A stretch of DNA of 21,587 bases from Syntrophaceae bacterium UBA4810 (GTDB taxonomy: Bacteria > Desulfobacterota > Syntrophia > Syntrophales > Smithellaceae). The notes below the pieces were generated by a model. It was not told the DNA's origin. It saw only the letters and a list, made by a program, of their open reading frames with translations, and did no database searches. The stretch is taken from NCBI GenBank assembly GCA_002402545.1, contig DHGA01000070.1, positions 5,301-26,887 of the forward strand, given 5' to 3'. A program made the position numbers and the translations under genes. Every line of letters begins with the position of its first letter. Position 1 is the stretch's first letter. Shown in pieces: positions 1 to 6,664 of this stretch.

Positions 1-353
1 TGCTTATTAGAAAACATTTTGAATTAAAAACATCCGTCACGCTGGCTTTGCGGTCTAGTGGCCCATTACTCAACGTCAATATTGATGATGAAGGTTATGT
101 CTGTGACATGCGGAATATACTGAAAAATCAGGGCGTAAAAAGTTGTCTTTTTGCTGGTATTTATATTGTGGAAAAATCTTTTCTGAAACGATTGACAGCA
201 GGAAAAATAGAATCGATTGTTTTACCACTAGTGAAAATGATTGCGGAAAATCCGCGCTCCGTCGGCGGTGTTATAATTGACGATGGCTGTTGGTATGATG
301 TGGGGACGGTTGCTGAATATAATAAATTAAGCAAAACAGGAATTGGAAACTAG
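1..353 (+). CDS. Sugar-phosphate nucleotidyltransferase, C-terminal part (MurU-like), 5' truncated by window edge
   Basis: Only the last ~117 codons are present. The frame is open to the left edge (codons begin at position 3), so the TTG at 48 is not the real start. The visible part looks like the end of an NTP_transferase-fold enzyme, which makes NDP-sugars from sugar-1-phosphates. It has the turn FAGIYIVEKSFL, then the closing motif DDGCWYDVGTVAEY, equivalent to the DxGTPxxY ending of MurU and mannose-1-phosphate guanylyltransferases. The N-terminal GxGTRLxPLT loop that binds the nucleotide lies outside the window. The next gene on the same strand is an APH-fold kinase like AmgK. The MurU/AmgK pair recycles cell-wall amino sugars in Pseudomonas, so a similar sugar-1-phosphate kinase plus uridylyltransferase pair is plausible. 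The substrate cannot be settled from this fragment. Confidence 0.75.
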   Translation, partial: LIRKHFELKTSVTLALRSSGPLLNVNIDDEGYVCDMRNILKNQGVKSCLFAGIYIVEKSFLKRLTAGKIESIVLPLVKMIAENPRSVGGVIIDDGCWYDVGTVAEYNKLSKTGIGN

Positions 354-354
354 C

Positions 355-457
355 GGCGCGTTTGGGAAACTCGCCCTACTTCTTAGGGTAGGGACTGTTC
401 CCCGAACAGTCCGAACCAAGGCTTATAATACTGGATTGCCCGGTCAAGCCGGGTAAT
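355..457. repeat. Cluster of four adjacent hairpins (REP-like palindromic intergenic element)
   Basis: The spacer between the two genes is almost wholly palindromic. Hairpin 1 pairs 355-363 (GGCGCGTTT) with 367-375 (AAACTCGCC), one mismatch. Hairpin 2 pairs CCCTAC 374-379 with GTAGGG 388-393. Hairpin 3 pairs GGACTGTTC 392-400 with GAACAGTCC 404-412, nine perfect pairs around a CCC loop. Hairpin 4 pairs ATTGCCCGG 435-443 with CCGGGTAAT 449-457, one G-T wobble. No run of T follows any of them, so they do not look like terminators. Hairpin 4 resembles the abundant short palindromes scattered between genes in many proteobacteria. Dispersal elsewhere in this genome cannot be tested here. Confidence 0.6.
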
Positions 458-475
458 GACAAATGACAGGAACAT

Positions 476-1468
476 ATGCAAAAAGAAATTCAAATATTTT
501 TAATTGAAAATCTGGGGAATGCCGATTTTAATCTGGAGCCGATAAACAAAGGCGGCTCCAACCGCGTTTTTTTCCGTGTAAGTCTTCCGGATAAAACCAG
601 CTTTGTTTTTATGCATTACGGCGATGAAATGGCGGAAAACGCTTACTGGGCGCGCGTTAACAAATTCATGGCTTCGCTTGATATAAACGTGCCGCGAGTT
701 ATCGCGCAGGATAACAAACAGCATTTTATATTAATGGATGATCTGGGCGGAATCGATTTATGGTCACACAGATTTGATCCGTGGGAAAAAAGGCGCGATT
801 ATTATTTCCAGGCACTTTCCCAAATTCAGCGGCTGCATTCATTTGATTTGAAATCAATCCCCATTGATTTGCAATTATCCGAAAGTTACGGCCCGCGTCT
901 CTATAAGTGGGAGCATGATTATTTTTTGGAAAATTTTGTTTTCGATGTCTGCAAAATAAAACTTTCTTCATCGGACACCTCAAATCTGAACAAAGAACTG
1001 GGCACGCTTTCCGCCCGCCTGCAAGAAATTGAACCATGCCTTATCCATCGCGATTTTCAATCGCAGAATATCATGATTAAAAACAATCAGCCGGTATTTA
1101 TCGATTTTCAGGGAATGCGCTGCGGCAATTTCTTCTATGATTTAGGCTCACTCATTTGCGACCCTTACGTCAATTTCACGGACGAAGAAAGAAACGAATT
1201 GATTTCATTTTACCACCAGTTAATTACTAAACCGGTCAGCATTGATGAATTTACGGCGCGTTTCTGGGAAGCTTCGGCGCAAAGACTTACGCAGGCGCTC
1301 GGCGCTTACGGCTTTTTGGGGCTTAAAAAAAATAAGCCGGATTTTTTAAAACATATTCACGTGGGCATTAGGAATCTTTTTATGGCCGCATCGCTTGGTG
1401 GCAACTTACCAAATCTGAGCGAACTTGCGCAACAATGCATAAACGTTTTGGATAATCGGCAAAGATAA
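476..1468 (+). CDS. APH-family phosphotransferase, AmgK-like sugar kinase
   Basis: This 330-residue protein has the aminoglycoside phosphotransferase fold (PF01636). The catalytic loop HRDFQSQN (His191, Asp193, Asn198) is followed by FIDFQ with the Mg-binding Asp210. The segment DFQGMRCGNFFYDLGSL closely follows the DFQ-x-GP-x-YDL-x-SL pattern of AmgK, the anomeric kinase for N-acetylmuramate and N-acetylglucosamine. There is no signal peptide, so it acts in the cytoplasm. A CAGGAA ribosome site at 467-472 supports the ATG at 476. It sits downstream of a MurU-like nucleotidyltransferase, which suggests the two activate a free amino sugar to its UDP form for peptidoglycan recycling. That pathway assignment is inference. 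Other sugar or choline substrates of the APH superfamily are possible. A 43-base gap separates it from the convergent next gene, with no clear terminator. Confidence 0.8.
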   Translation: MQKEIQIFLIENLGNADFNLEPINKGGSNRVFFRVSLPDKTSFVFMHYGDEMAENAYWARVNKFMASLDINVPRVIAQDNKQHFILMDDLGGIDLWSHRFDPWEKRRDYYFQALSQIQRLHSFDLKSIPIDLQLSESYGPRLYKWEHDYFLENFVFDVCKIKLSSSDTSNLNKELGTLSARLQEIEPCLIHRDFQSQNIMIKNNQPVFIDFQGMRCGNFFYDLGSLICDPYVNFTDEERNELISFYHQLITKPVSIDEFTARFWEASAQRLTQALGAYGFLGLKKNKPDFLKHIHVGIRNLFMAASLGGNLPNLSELAQQCINVLDNRQR

Positions 1469-1511
1469 ATCCTTTAAAAAGCAAACAACGCTCGCCGAAT
1501 TAATTAAGATA

Positions 1512-2507
1512 TTACTTTTCGCTGATGGTTTCTGAAATCTTGAAGCCGAAATGCCTGCCGCCCTCTTCGGTATAACCTAAAACCTTATCCCCCTTGGCCA
1601 GTTTGACAACCGATATCGGCTCTCCGGAAGGTTTGGTCAGACGGATAGTTTCCGCGTTTTGAAGAATAAGCGATACTTCTTTGTTCCCGGCATCGGCAAT
1701 AATATTGAGCATCGGTCTTTTCTCAATTTTTAATCTGCCGACGGTGGAAGCAAAAGTTTCTCCTTTTTGGTTTGTGATAAGAACATCATCTCCTGTTTTG
1801 AGTTCATCCAGATATTTTGTCTTGCCGTTAGGCATTAATATATATGCGTGAACAGCACCGGCATTGACCCGGAATGGTCTTGGTTCAACGTAAGGGTTTT
1901 CGACACTTTCCGAATGAACCAGAAAAAAAGCGTTGCTGTAATTTCCAATCAGCATTCCTTCACCCAGTTTCATATCGGTGATGGTATCAATACAGACACG
2001 GTCTCCCATGGAAACTTTTTGTATATCCTTAATAATGAATTCCTGCAGCGCGAGTTGCGAACCGATTCCCTTGGCGTACTTCACAATCTCTTTGACAACA
2101 GCCGGCTGATCCGTGCGGATAAGAATTCCCCAGACTCCCTTTTCGAGAATCGTTAAGGCAACTTTCGCATCCTCCACGGATGAAACGGGAAAAACCACCT
2201 TCGCTCCCTGGGCAATAATATTTTCCAGAGGAATAATCGTCCAGTCCTGACTATCGACAATCGCCATTTCTTTGGACAAAGAAGCGACGCGTTCCTCATC
2301 CTTTTTATTTTTGATGGTAATTTCTAGAACGTCTTTTCCTAATTTCAGTTCAGCTTCTTTTGAATCGGCAATAACGGATATGAGCCCCAACGCTTTGACT
2401 TTCGCCACGTCGGCCGACTCAACGAGCACCGCGTCAACGCCGCTTTCAATGGCCGTTGTCACCATCTCTTTTTTCCAGTTACGGCAATCCAGCCATACGG
2501 TTTTCAT
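1512..2507 (-). CDS. aroB': 3-dehydroquinate synthase II (archaeal-type)
   Basis: The 331-residue protein matches the DHQS family (PF01959) over its whole length. It opens with MKTVWLDCRNWKKE, typical of the family. It carries GDRVCIDTITDMKLGEGMLIG and the strong signature VEPRPFRVNAGAVHAY in the middle, then a beta-rich C-terminal half. The enzyme uses NAD+ to deaminate oxidatively and cyclise 2-amino-3,7-dideoxy-D-threo-hept-6-ulosonate to 3-dehydroquinate, so the shikimate pathway starts without DAHP. It is unrelated in sequence to classical AroB. The ATG overlaps the stop of the upstream ADH synthase gene as TAATG, sharing one base, so translation is almost certainly coupled. The co-occurrence of both enzymes makes the function secure. 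The route is known from methanogens and from Desulfovibrio-type bacteria. Confidence 0.93.
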   Translation of the reverse strand: MKTVWLDCRNWKKEMVTTAIESGVDAVLVESADVAKVKALGLISVIADSKEAELKLGKDVLEITIKNKKDEERVASLSKEMAIVDSQDWTIIPLENIIAQGAKVVFPVSSVEDAKVALTILEKGVWGILIRTDQPAVVKEIVKYAKGIGSQLALQEFIIKDIQKVSMGDRVCIDTITDMKLGEGMLIGNYSNAFFLVHSESVENPYVEPRPFRVNAGAVHAYILMPNGKTKYLDELKTGDDVLITNQKGETFASTVGRLKIEKRPMLNIIADAGNKEVSLILQNAETIRLTKPSGEPISVVKLAKGDKVLGYTEEGGRHFGFKISETISEK

Positions 2508-3310
2508 TACTTCCCCTTACCTTCCAGGATTGCCGCCGCGGCTTCAACGCTCGCGTCTTCGTGAATAATCGATTTGATGGCTTTAATCATCCGTGTGGGA
2601 TCATCATGCTGAAAAACATTTCTGCCAATGGAAACACCGCCGCCGCCGGCCGCGATTGCATTTTTAATATTTTTCAGAACATCAATATCGCTTTTGGCCT
2701 TTTCGCCGCCGGCAATCAAAACCGGCACGCCGCATCCTTCAACCACGCTGCGGAAACTTTCCGCGTCGCCTGTATAATTTACTTTAACCATATCCGCGCC
2801 CAGTTCCGCCGCGACGCGCGCGGAATGCTTTACCACCGCCACATCGCTTTCGCTTTTGATATTTTTACCGCGCGTGTACATCATAGCCAAAAGCGGCATT
2901 CCCCATGCCTGGCAATATTTTGATACTTCACCGAAGTCTTTAAGCATGTCCTTTTCATCATCGGCGCCGATATTGACGTGAATGGATACTCCATCAGCTC
3001 CCAGTTTTATGGCTTCTTCAACAGTGCATACAAGTACCTTGGAATTCGGATCGGGGCTGAGCGACGTGCTGGCGGAAAGATGAACGATTAACCCGACATC
3101 CTTGCCCTGGCCGCGATGGCCGAGGCGGACAATTCCTTTGTGAATTACAATAGCGTTAGCGCCTCCATCAACAACCTTGCCGATAGATGTTTTCATATCT
3201 TCCAGGCCGGGTATGGGCCCCGCCGAAACACCATGATCCATGGGAACAATCAACGTCCGGCCGTTTTCCCGGTTCATGATGCGTTCCATCCTAATCTGTT
3301 TGCCGATCAT
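2507..3310 (-). CDS. aroA': 2-amino-3,7-dideoxy-D-threo-hept-6-ulosonate (ADH) synthase, class I aldolase family
   Basis: This 267-residue TIM-barrel protein belongs to the DeoC/FbaB class I aldolase group. Visible motifs are VPMDHGVSAGP (Asp25, His26), MMYTRG (Tyr145) and MVKVNYTG, where Lys176 is the likely Schiff-base lysine. GGVSIGRNVFQ near the C terminus binds phosphate in this family. The enzyme joins an aspartate-semialdehyde moiety to a ketose-phosphate-derived unit, giving the ADH used by the next gene. A longer reading from GTG at 3331 is possible, but its first seven codons are the ribosome site itself (AAGGAGG), placed correctly for the ATG at 3310. I therefore take 3310 as the start. 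Plain fructose-bisphosphate aldolase is the main alternative, but the coupled dehydroquinate synthase II argues for ADH synthase. Confidence 0.9.
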   Translation of the reverse strand: MIGKQIRMERIMNRENGRTLIVPMDHGVSAGPIPGLEDMKTSIGKVVDGGANAIVIHKGIVRLGHRGQGKDVGLIVHLSASTSLSPDPNSKVLVCTVEEAIKLGADGVSIHVNIGADDEKDMLKDFGEVSKYCQAWGMPLLAMMYTRGKNIKSESDVAVVKHSARVAAELGADMVKVNYTGDAESFRSVVEGCGVPVLIAGGEKAKSDIDVLKNIKNAIAAGGGGVSIGRNVFQHDDPTRMIKAIKSIIHEDASVEAAAAILEGKGK

Positions 3311-3365
3311 TTTCTGCCTCCTTAAAGACACTATAATTTATGAAAAAAGCGAAACTAAGTTTTGT

Positions 3366-3394
3366 TATTTTGCAGAGATACAAAGCTATGTCAA
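3366..3394 (-). promoter_or_regulatory. Candidate sigma-70 promoter for the ADH synthase / DHQ synthase II pair
   Basis: Reading the minus strand, a perfect TTGACA lies at 3394-3389. After 17 bases comes AAAATA at 3371-3366, a weak -10 match. It sits about 55 bases before the ATG at 3310 in an AT-rich gap. The -35 and spacing are good, and the -10 is the doubtful part. Confidence 0.4.
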
Positions 3395-3432
3395 GATTAT
3401 TTTTGAATAAATAATGCCGTAAAATATCTATT

Positions 3433-4278
3433 TTATTTCCATTTATCGGATGTTTCCGGATCCCACGAGGCGGGAGTAATGGAACAATTTTCATCCACCG
3501 CGTTGATGGCAGCCATGTCGGCGGCGGAAATTTCAAAATCGAAAATATCCGCGTTTTCGATAATTCTTTCTTTACGAACGGATTTTGGAATAACCACTAT
3601 TTCATTTTGCAACGCCCAGCGCAGCATAACCTGCGCCGCCGTTTTGCCGTATTTTTTGCCAATAGCCACCATGCGCTCATCACTCAATCTTTTACCCCGG
3701 CTCATCGTGCTGTATGATTCAACCACAATGCCGCGCTTCTTACAGTATTCAACCAGTGCGCAGCGCTGAATAAAGGGGCTTATCTCAACCTGGTTAACGA
3801 CGGGAACAACGTCTGTCTGCGCCAAAAGTTCATCGAGGTGGCGAATCATAAAATTGCTGACGCCGATGGCTCTGGCCTTGCCTTTTTCCTGTAATTTAAT
3901 CAACGCGCGCCAGGTTTCATTGCGCAGTCCCGGCACAGGCCAGTGAATCAAATACAAATCCACATAGTCCATTTTTAAACGTTCCAGACTTTCGTCGCAG
4001 GCTCGGAGTGTCGATTCATAGCCCTGGTCGTCATTCCATACCTTGGTTGTTACAAAAATTTCTTCCCGCGGCACACCGCTTTCTTTAATGGCCTGCCCCA
4101 CATCTTCTTCATTATTATAAATGCGCGCCGTATCGATATGGCGATATCCCGCCGTGAGCGCCCAGCGGACGGCATCCTGCGTGATCTTTCCCGCTTCAGA
4201 AAGAAAAGTACCCAGGCCGAACCACGGCATGGTTGTTTTATTATTGAGAACGGCTGTTGATTTCAGATTGTATTTCAT
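3433..4278 (-). CDS. Aldo/keto reductase
   Basis: This is a 281-residue (alpha/beta)8 oxidoreductase of PF00248. The catalytic tetrad is intact: Asp49 (in HIDTARIY), Tyr54, Lys79 (in TTKVW) and His112 (in LIHWP). GVSNF and the C-terminal VIPKSVRKERIIEN, which binds the 2'-phosphate of NADPH, are also present. It should reduce a carbonyl compound with NADPH in the cytoplasm. The pattern resembles 2,5-diketo-gluconate reductase / methylglyoxal reductase types, but the substrate cannot be read from sequence. It follows the thioesterase gene by 13 bases on the same strand, and its own ribosome site AGGAGA lies in that gap, so the two are probably co-transcribed. Confidence 0.9.
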   Translation of the reverse strand: MKYNLKSTAVLNNKTTMPWFGLGTFLSEAGKITQDAVRWALTAGYRHIDTARIYNNEEDVGQAIKESGVPREEIFVTTKVWNDDQGYESTLRACDESLERLKMDYVDLYLIHWPVPGLRNETWRALIKLQEKGKARAIGVSNFMIRHLDELLAQTDVVPVVNQVEISPFIQRCALVEYCKKRGIVVESYSTMSRGKRLSDERMVAIGKKYGKTAAQVMLRWALQNEIVVIPKSVRKERIIENADIFDFEISAADMAAINAVDENCSITPASWDPETSDKWK

Positions 4279-4291
4279 GATGCTTCTCCTA

Positions 4292-4714
4292 TTATTTATT
4301 CTTTAGAAGTAGAAATGTCGCCGAAACGCGGCAGATGTTTTTCCCTTTATCATCCGTCACCAGGCAATCGCCAATAACAAGGCTGCGGCCTTTTTTAAAA
4401 ACTGTGGCCTGCGCGATAAGTTCGCCTTCGCTTACGGCCGACAGAAAATTGCTTTTGAGCTCCACGGTAGTTAATCCTTCATTCGGCGAAAGCTGCGTCA
4501 TCATGGCGTGCGCGATGGCCTCATCACCTAGCGCTACAACCATCCCGCCCTGCATAATTTTCGCCCCCTGCATGTATTCCGGGCGCACCTTCATGCGAAA
4601 TTCCGCAAAGCCGTCTTTTAAATCCGTAAGCTTTATATCCAAAAAATCCAAAAAGGGATTAAGCCCCTTTTCACCTTTTTTTAGTCTTTCCAGATATTCA
4701 CGGTAATTGTTCAT
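4292..4714 (-). CDS. PaaI-like hotdog-fold acyl-CoA thioesterase
   Basis: This 140-residue single hotdog domain (PF03061) hydrolyses acyl- or aryl-CoA thioesters in family members. The substrate loop reads IMQGGMVVALGDEAIAHAM. GG at 56-57 is kept, but the His usual before GG in the HGG motif is Gln55. The acidic pair Asp64-Glu65 supplies the expected catalytic carboxylate on the central helix. The core strands ELKSNFLSAVSEGELIAQA and KGRSLVIGDCLVTDDKGK are typical. A GGAG ribosome site lies 8 bases before the ATG at 4714. It heads a probable two-gene unit with the aldo/keto reductase and diverges from the fluoride-switch GTPase gene. CoA preference is unknown. Confidence 0.85.
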   Translation of the reverse strand: MNNYREYLERLKKGEKGLNPFLDFLDIKLTDLKDGFAEFRMKVRPEYMQGAKIMQGGMVVALGDEAIAHAMMTQLSPNEGLTTVELKSNFLSAVSEGELIAQATVFKKGRSLVIGDCLVTDDKGKNICRVSATFLLLKNK

Positions 4715-4771
4715 TCGTTTTTCTCCATGGCGGCATTTTGATTAATGCATATTAACTCTTCGTTGCGCGAT

Positions 4772-4800
4772 ATTTAACCAATATAATTATAATTTTTCAA
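4772..4800 (-). promoter_or_regulatory. Weak candidate promoter for the thioesterase / aldo-keto reductase unit
   Basis: On the minus strand, TTGAAA at 4800-4795 is followed after 17 bases by TTAAAT at 4777-4772. A perfect TATAAT also occurs at 4791-4786, but without a good -35. The spacer 4715-4849 is AT-rich and holds nothing else that I can identify. Confidence 0.3.
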
Positions 4801-4849
4801 ACTATTTTCTGATGATTGCGGACATGCTTTAAAAGAAATAATAATGAGA

Positions 4850-4876
4850 TTGACTAAAGCTGTTCTTTTTTATAGG
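4850..4876 (+). promoter_or_regulatory. Candidate promoter of the first fluoride-riboswitch transcript
   Basis: TTGACT at 4850-4855 and TATAGG at 4871-4876 are separated by 15 bases. TAGGAA at 4873 would give a 17-base spacer but is a poorer match. Transcription would begin around 4882-4888, just before the aptamer stem at 4889, which is where a riboswitch leader should start. Confidence 0.45.
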
Positions 4877-4888
4877 AATTTATAGTTA

Positions 4889-4957
4889 GGTGATGGAGTT
4901 CACCTTATAACCGCTTATATAGCTGATAACTCCTGCAGGATATTGACTACAGGAGTT
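4889..4957 (+). promoter_or_regulatory. Fluoride riboswitch (crcB motif) with SD-sequestering expression platform, no. 1
   Basis: The leader starts with GGTGATGGAGTTCACC (4889-4904): stem GGTG/CACC and loop ATGGAGTT. Then come TTATAAC, a small stem GCT 4913-4915 / AGC 4921-4923, and TGATAACTCC ending at 4933. This is the layout of the crcB-motif fluoride aptamer, in which the loop GGAGTT (4895-4900) forms a pseudoknot with AACTCC (4928-4933). The same AACTCCTG (4928-4935) is also perfectly complementary to CAGGAGTT (4950-4957). That segment contains the Shine-Dalgarno AGGAG, seven bases before the ATG at 4962. Fluoride binding should hold AACTCC in the pseudoknot and free the ribosome site, giving an ON switch for translation. 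No U-tract follows, so transcription termination is unlikely. Confidence 0.92.
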
Positions 4958-4961
4958 ACTT

Positions 4962-6635
4962 ATGAAAAAACCCTTACAAACAACAAACATCCCCCAAGTA
5001 AAAGATATTAAAGATATAATTGATGCCGTTCAAAATGTTTCAGAGAAATTTGGACTGGCTTCCCTGGAGCGTCAACTGGAGGCAACGCAAACGCTGCTGT
5101 CTCAAAATCCGCCTATTGATGTGGCCGTTTTAGGACAATTCAAGGCGGGTAAGAGCTCTTTTCTCAACAGCCTTTTGGGGCAAAACGTTTTACCAGTGGG
5201 CGTAATCCCCGTGACCACAGCGATCACCCGCCTGGAATATGGAGAAAAAGAGCGGGTAACCGTTCGGCATTTTGACGGAACTACAATTTCCGTACCGCTT
5301 GCTAATATTGCCGCTTACACGTCGGAAGCCCAAAATCCCGACAACAAAAAAAATGTGGCGATCGTCGATATCGAACTTTCCTCGCTGAAAAAATACGCCG
5401 AACTGCGTCTGGTGGACACGCCAGGTCTAGGAAGCGTTTATAAGTATCACCAGTCCACCGCCCAAAACTGGCTTCCTGAGGTGGGTACAGCTCTTCTGGC
5501 AATAAGCGCGGACAGGCCTTTGTCCGAACATGACCTTACGCTTCTTTCCGAATTAACCGCTCATACACCCAACGTCATTATTCTCCTGACTAAAGCCGAT
5601 CTTCTTTCCGCCGGGCAGCAAAATGAAGTGATAAATTTTTTCCGGCAGACCCTGCAGAAAGAACTTCACCAAGAATTGCCGGTCTATCTTTACTCCACCA
5701 AAACCGATACGGCTCGCTACCAAGAAATCATCGAGCGCGAGATACTGAAAATAAGCGCGAATCGTGATTTTGAATTCCTGCGGATTCTGCGCCACAAAAC
5801 AAAGTTTCTCGTAAAAAGCACTATGGGCTATCTGAACGTCGCCCTGAACAGCTCTTTACAGGCGGATCAGCAAAAAGAAAAACTGCGCGCGCAAATAATC
5901 AACGAAAAAGTCAATGAAACAATTATCCGCGAAGAACTGATGATAATCGCGCGGGAAAATCAGCAGCAGACCAGGCCGCTTATCCAAACTTATCTGGAAC
6001 AGTTTGCGGGGCCGCTGGCACAAAAAGCCAGAACCAGACTGGCGAGGGAACTTCCCGGCTGGAAAGGAAATCTCTGGAAGCTGACCCGGCGTTACGAGGA
6101 TTGGGTTTCTCAAATAATGTCGGAGGAAATGAGCAATCTTTCCAAAACAGAGCATCATAATTTTTACGGCACATTAAAAAAGGCGCATGCCAGTTTTTCA
6201 CGCTCCATTGAAGTTTTTCGTCAATTGCTAAGTGCCAACATCGAGCAGGTGCTGGGCGCCAAATTGGCCGATGTGGAATGGGAAATCGAGCCGCCGCAGC
6301 CTGACCAGCCAGACATTGCTTTTACCAAATCCTTCGATATTCACCTTGATTTAATTTGGTTTTTGATTCCCATGTTTATTTTCCGCAAGCTTTTTGAGCG
6401 CCATTTTATAAAAGGCCTGCACAGAGAAGTAGAAATTAATATATCAAGGCTAGCCTACCAGTGGGAAAAACGAATAAATTATGCTATAGACTCTATGCGC
6501 AATCAGGCCATAACCTACGTGCAGAAGGAAATTACCACCATTGAAGGATTGCTTTCGCAAACCAAAGGAAAAACAGAAGAAATTCGCCACTTAACAGTTC
6601 TGCTGCAGAATTTATCCGATAATTTGGCGGCATGA
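4962..6635 (+). CDS. Dynamin-like GTPase, first gene under a fluoride riboswitch
   Basis: This 557-residue protein has an N-terminal dynamin-type GTPase domain (PF00350-like). The motifs are G1 GQFKAGKS (58-65), G2 threonines in PVTTAIT (Thr85/86), G3 DTPG (152-155) and G4 TKAD (210-213). A long helical region (about 295-440, charged, coiled-coil-like) follows. A hydrophobic patch, LIWFLIPMFIFRKLF (around 464-477), could act as a membrane-inserting paddle, and more helices close the protein. Bacterial dynamin-like proteins polymerise on and remodel membranes, and some protect against membrane stress. The gene starts right after a fluoride riboswitch that contains its ribosome site, and a second gene (enolase) follows after 29 bases. 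Expression in response to fluoride is therefore expected. A role in repairing or sealing membranes, or as a fluoride-resistant GTPase, is speculation. The GTPase motifs look intact. Confidence 0.88.
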   Translation: MKKPLQTTNIPQVKDIKDIIDAVQNVSEKFGLASLERQLEATQTLLSQNPPIDVAVLGQFKAGKSSFLNSLLGQNVLPVGVIPVTTAITRLEYGEKERVTVRHFDGTTISVPLANIAAYTSEAQNPDNKKNVAIVDIELSSLKKYAELRLVDTPGLGSVYKYHQSTAQNWLPEVGTALLAISADRPLSEHDLTLLSELTAHTPNVIILLTKADLLSAGQQNEVINFFRQTLQKELHQELPVYLYSTKTDTARYQEIIEREILKISANRDFEFLRILRHKTKFLVKSTMGYLNVALNSSLQADQQKEKLRAQIINEKVNETIIREELMIIARENQQQTRPLIQTYLEQFAGPLAQKARTRLARELPGWKGNLWKLTRRYEDWVSQIMSEEMSNLSKTEHHNFYGTLKKAHASFSRSIEVFRQLLSANIEQVLGAKLADVEWEIEPPQPDQPDIAFTKSFDIHLDLIWFLIPMFIFRKLFERHFIKGLHREVEINISRLAYQWEKRINYAIDSMRNQAITYVQKEITTIEGLLSQTKGKTEEIRHLTVLLQNLSDNLAA

Positions 6636-6664
6636 CATAAAATTTATTCTGAAAGGACAATATT

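Noticed and set aside
48..50. TTG as start of the first gene
   Set aside because: The frame stays open to the window edge and the protein lacks its N-terminal half, so the gene begins outside.
374..412. Rho-independent terminator after the first gene
   Set aside because: Strong stems but no T-run follows; a repeat element is more likely.
2456..2923. Plus-strand open frame of 155 codons
   Set aside because: It lies opposite the two aromatic-pathway genes and its composition is that of an antisense shadow.
3311..3331. Seven-codon N-terminal extension of the ADH synthase from GTG 3331
   Set aside because: These codons are the AAGGAGG ribosome site and its spacer for ATG 3310.
4936..4961. Transcription terminator as expression platform of the fluoride switches
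   Set aside because: No U-tract follows the hairpin in either leader; the stem instead covers the SD, so control of translation fits better.
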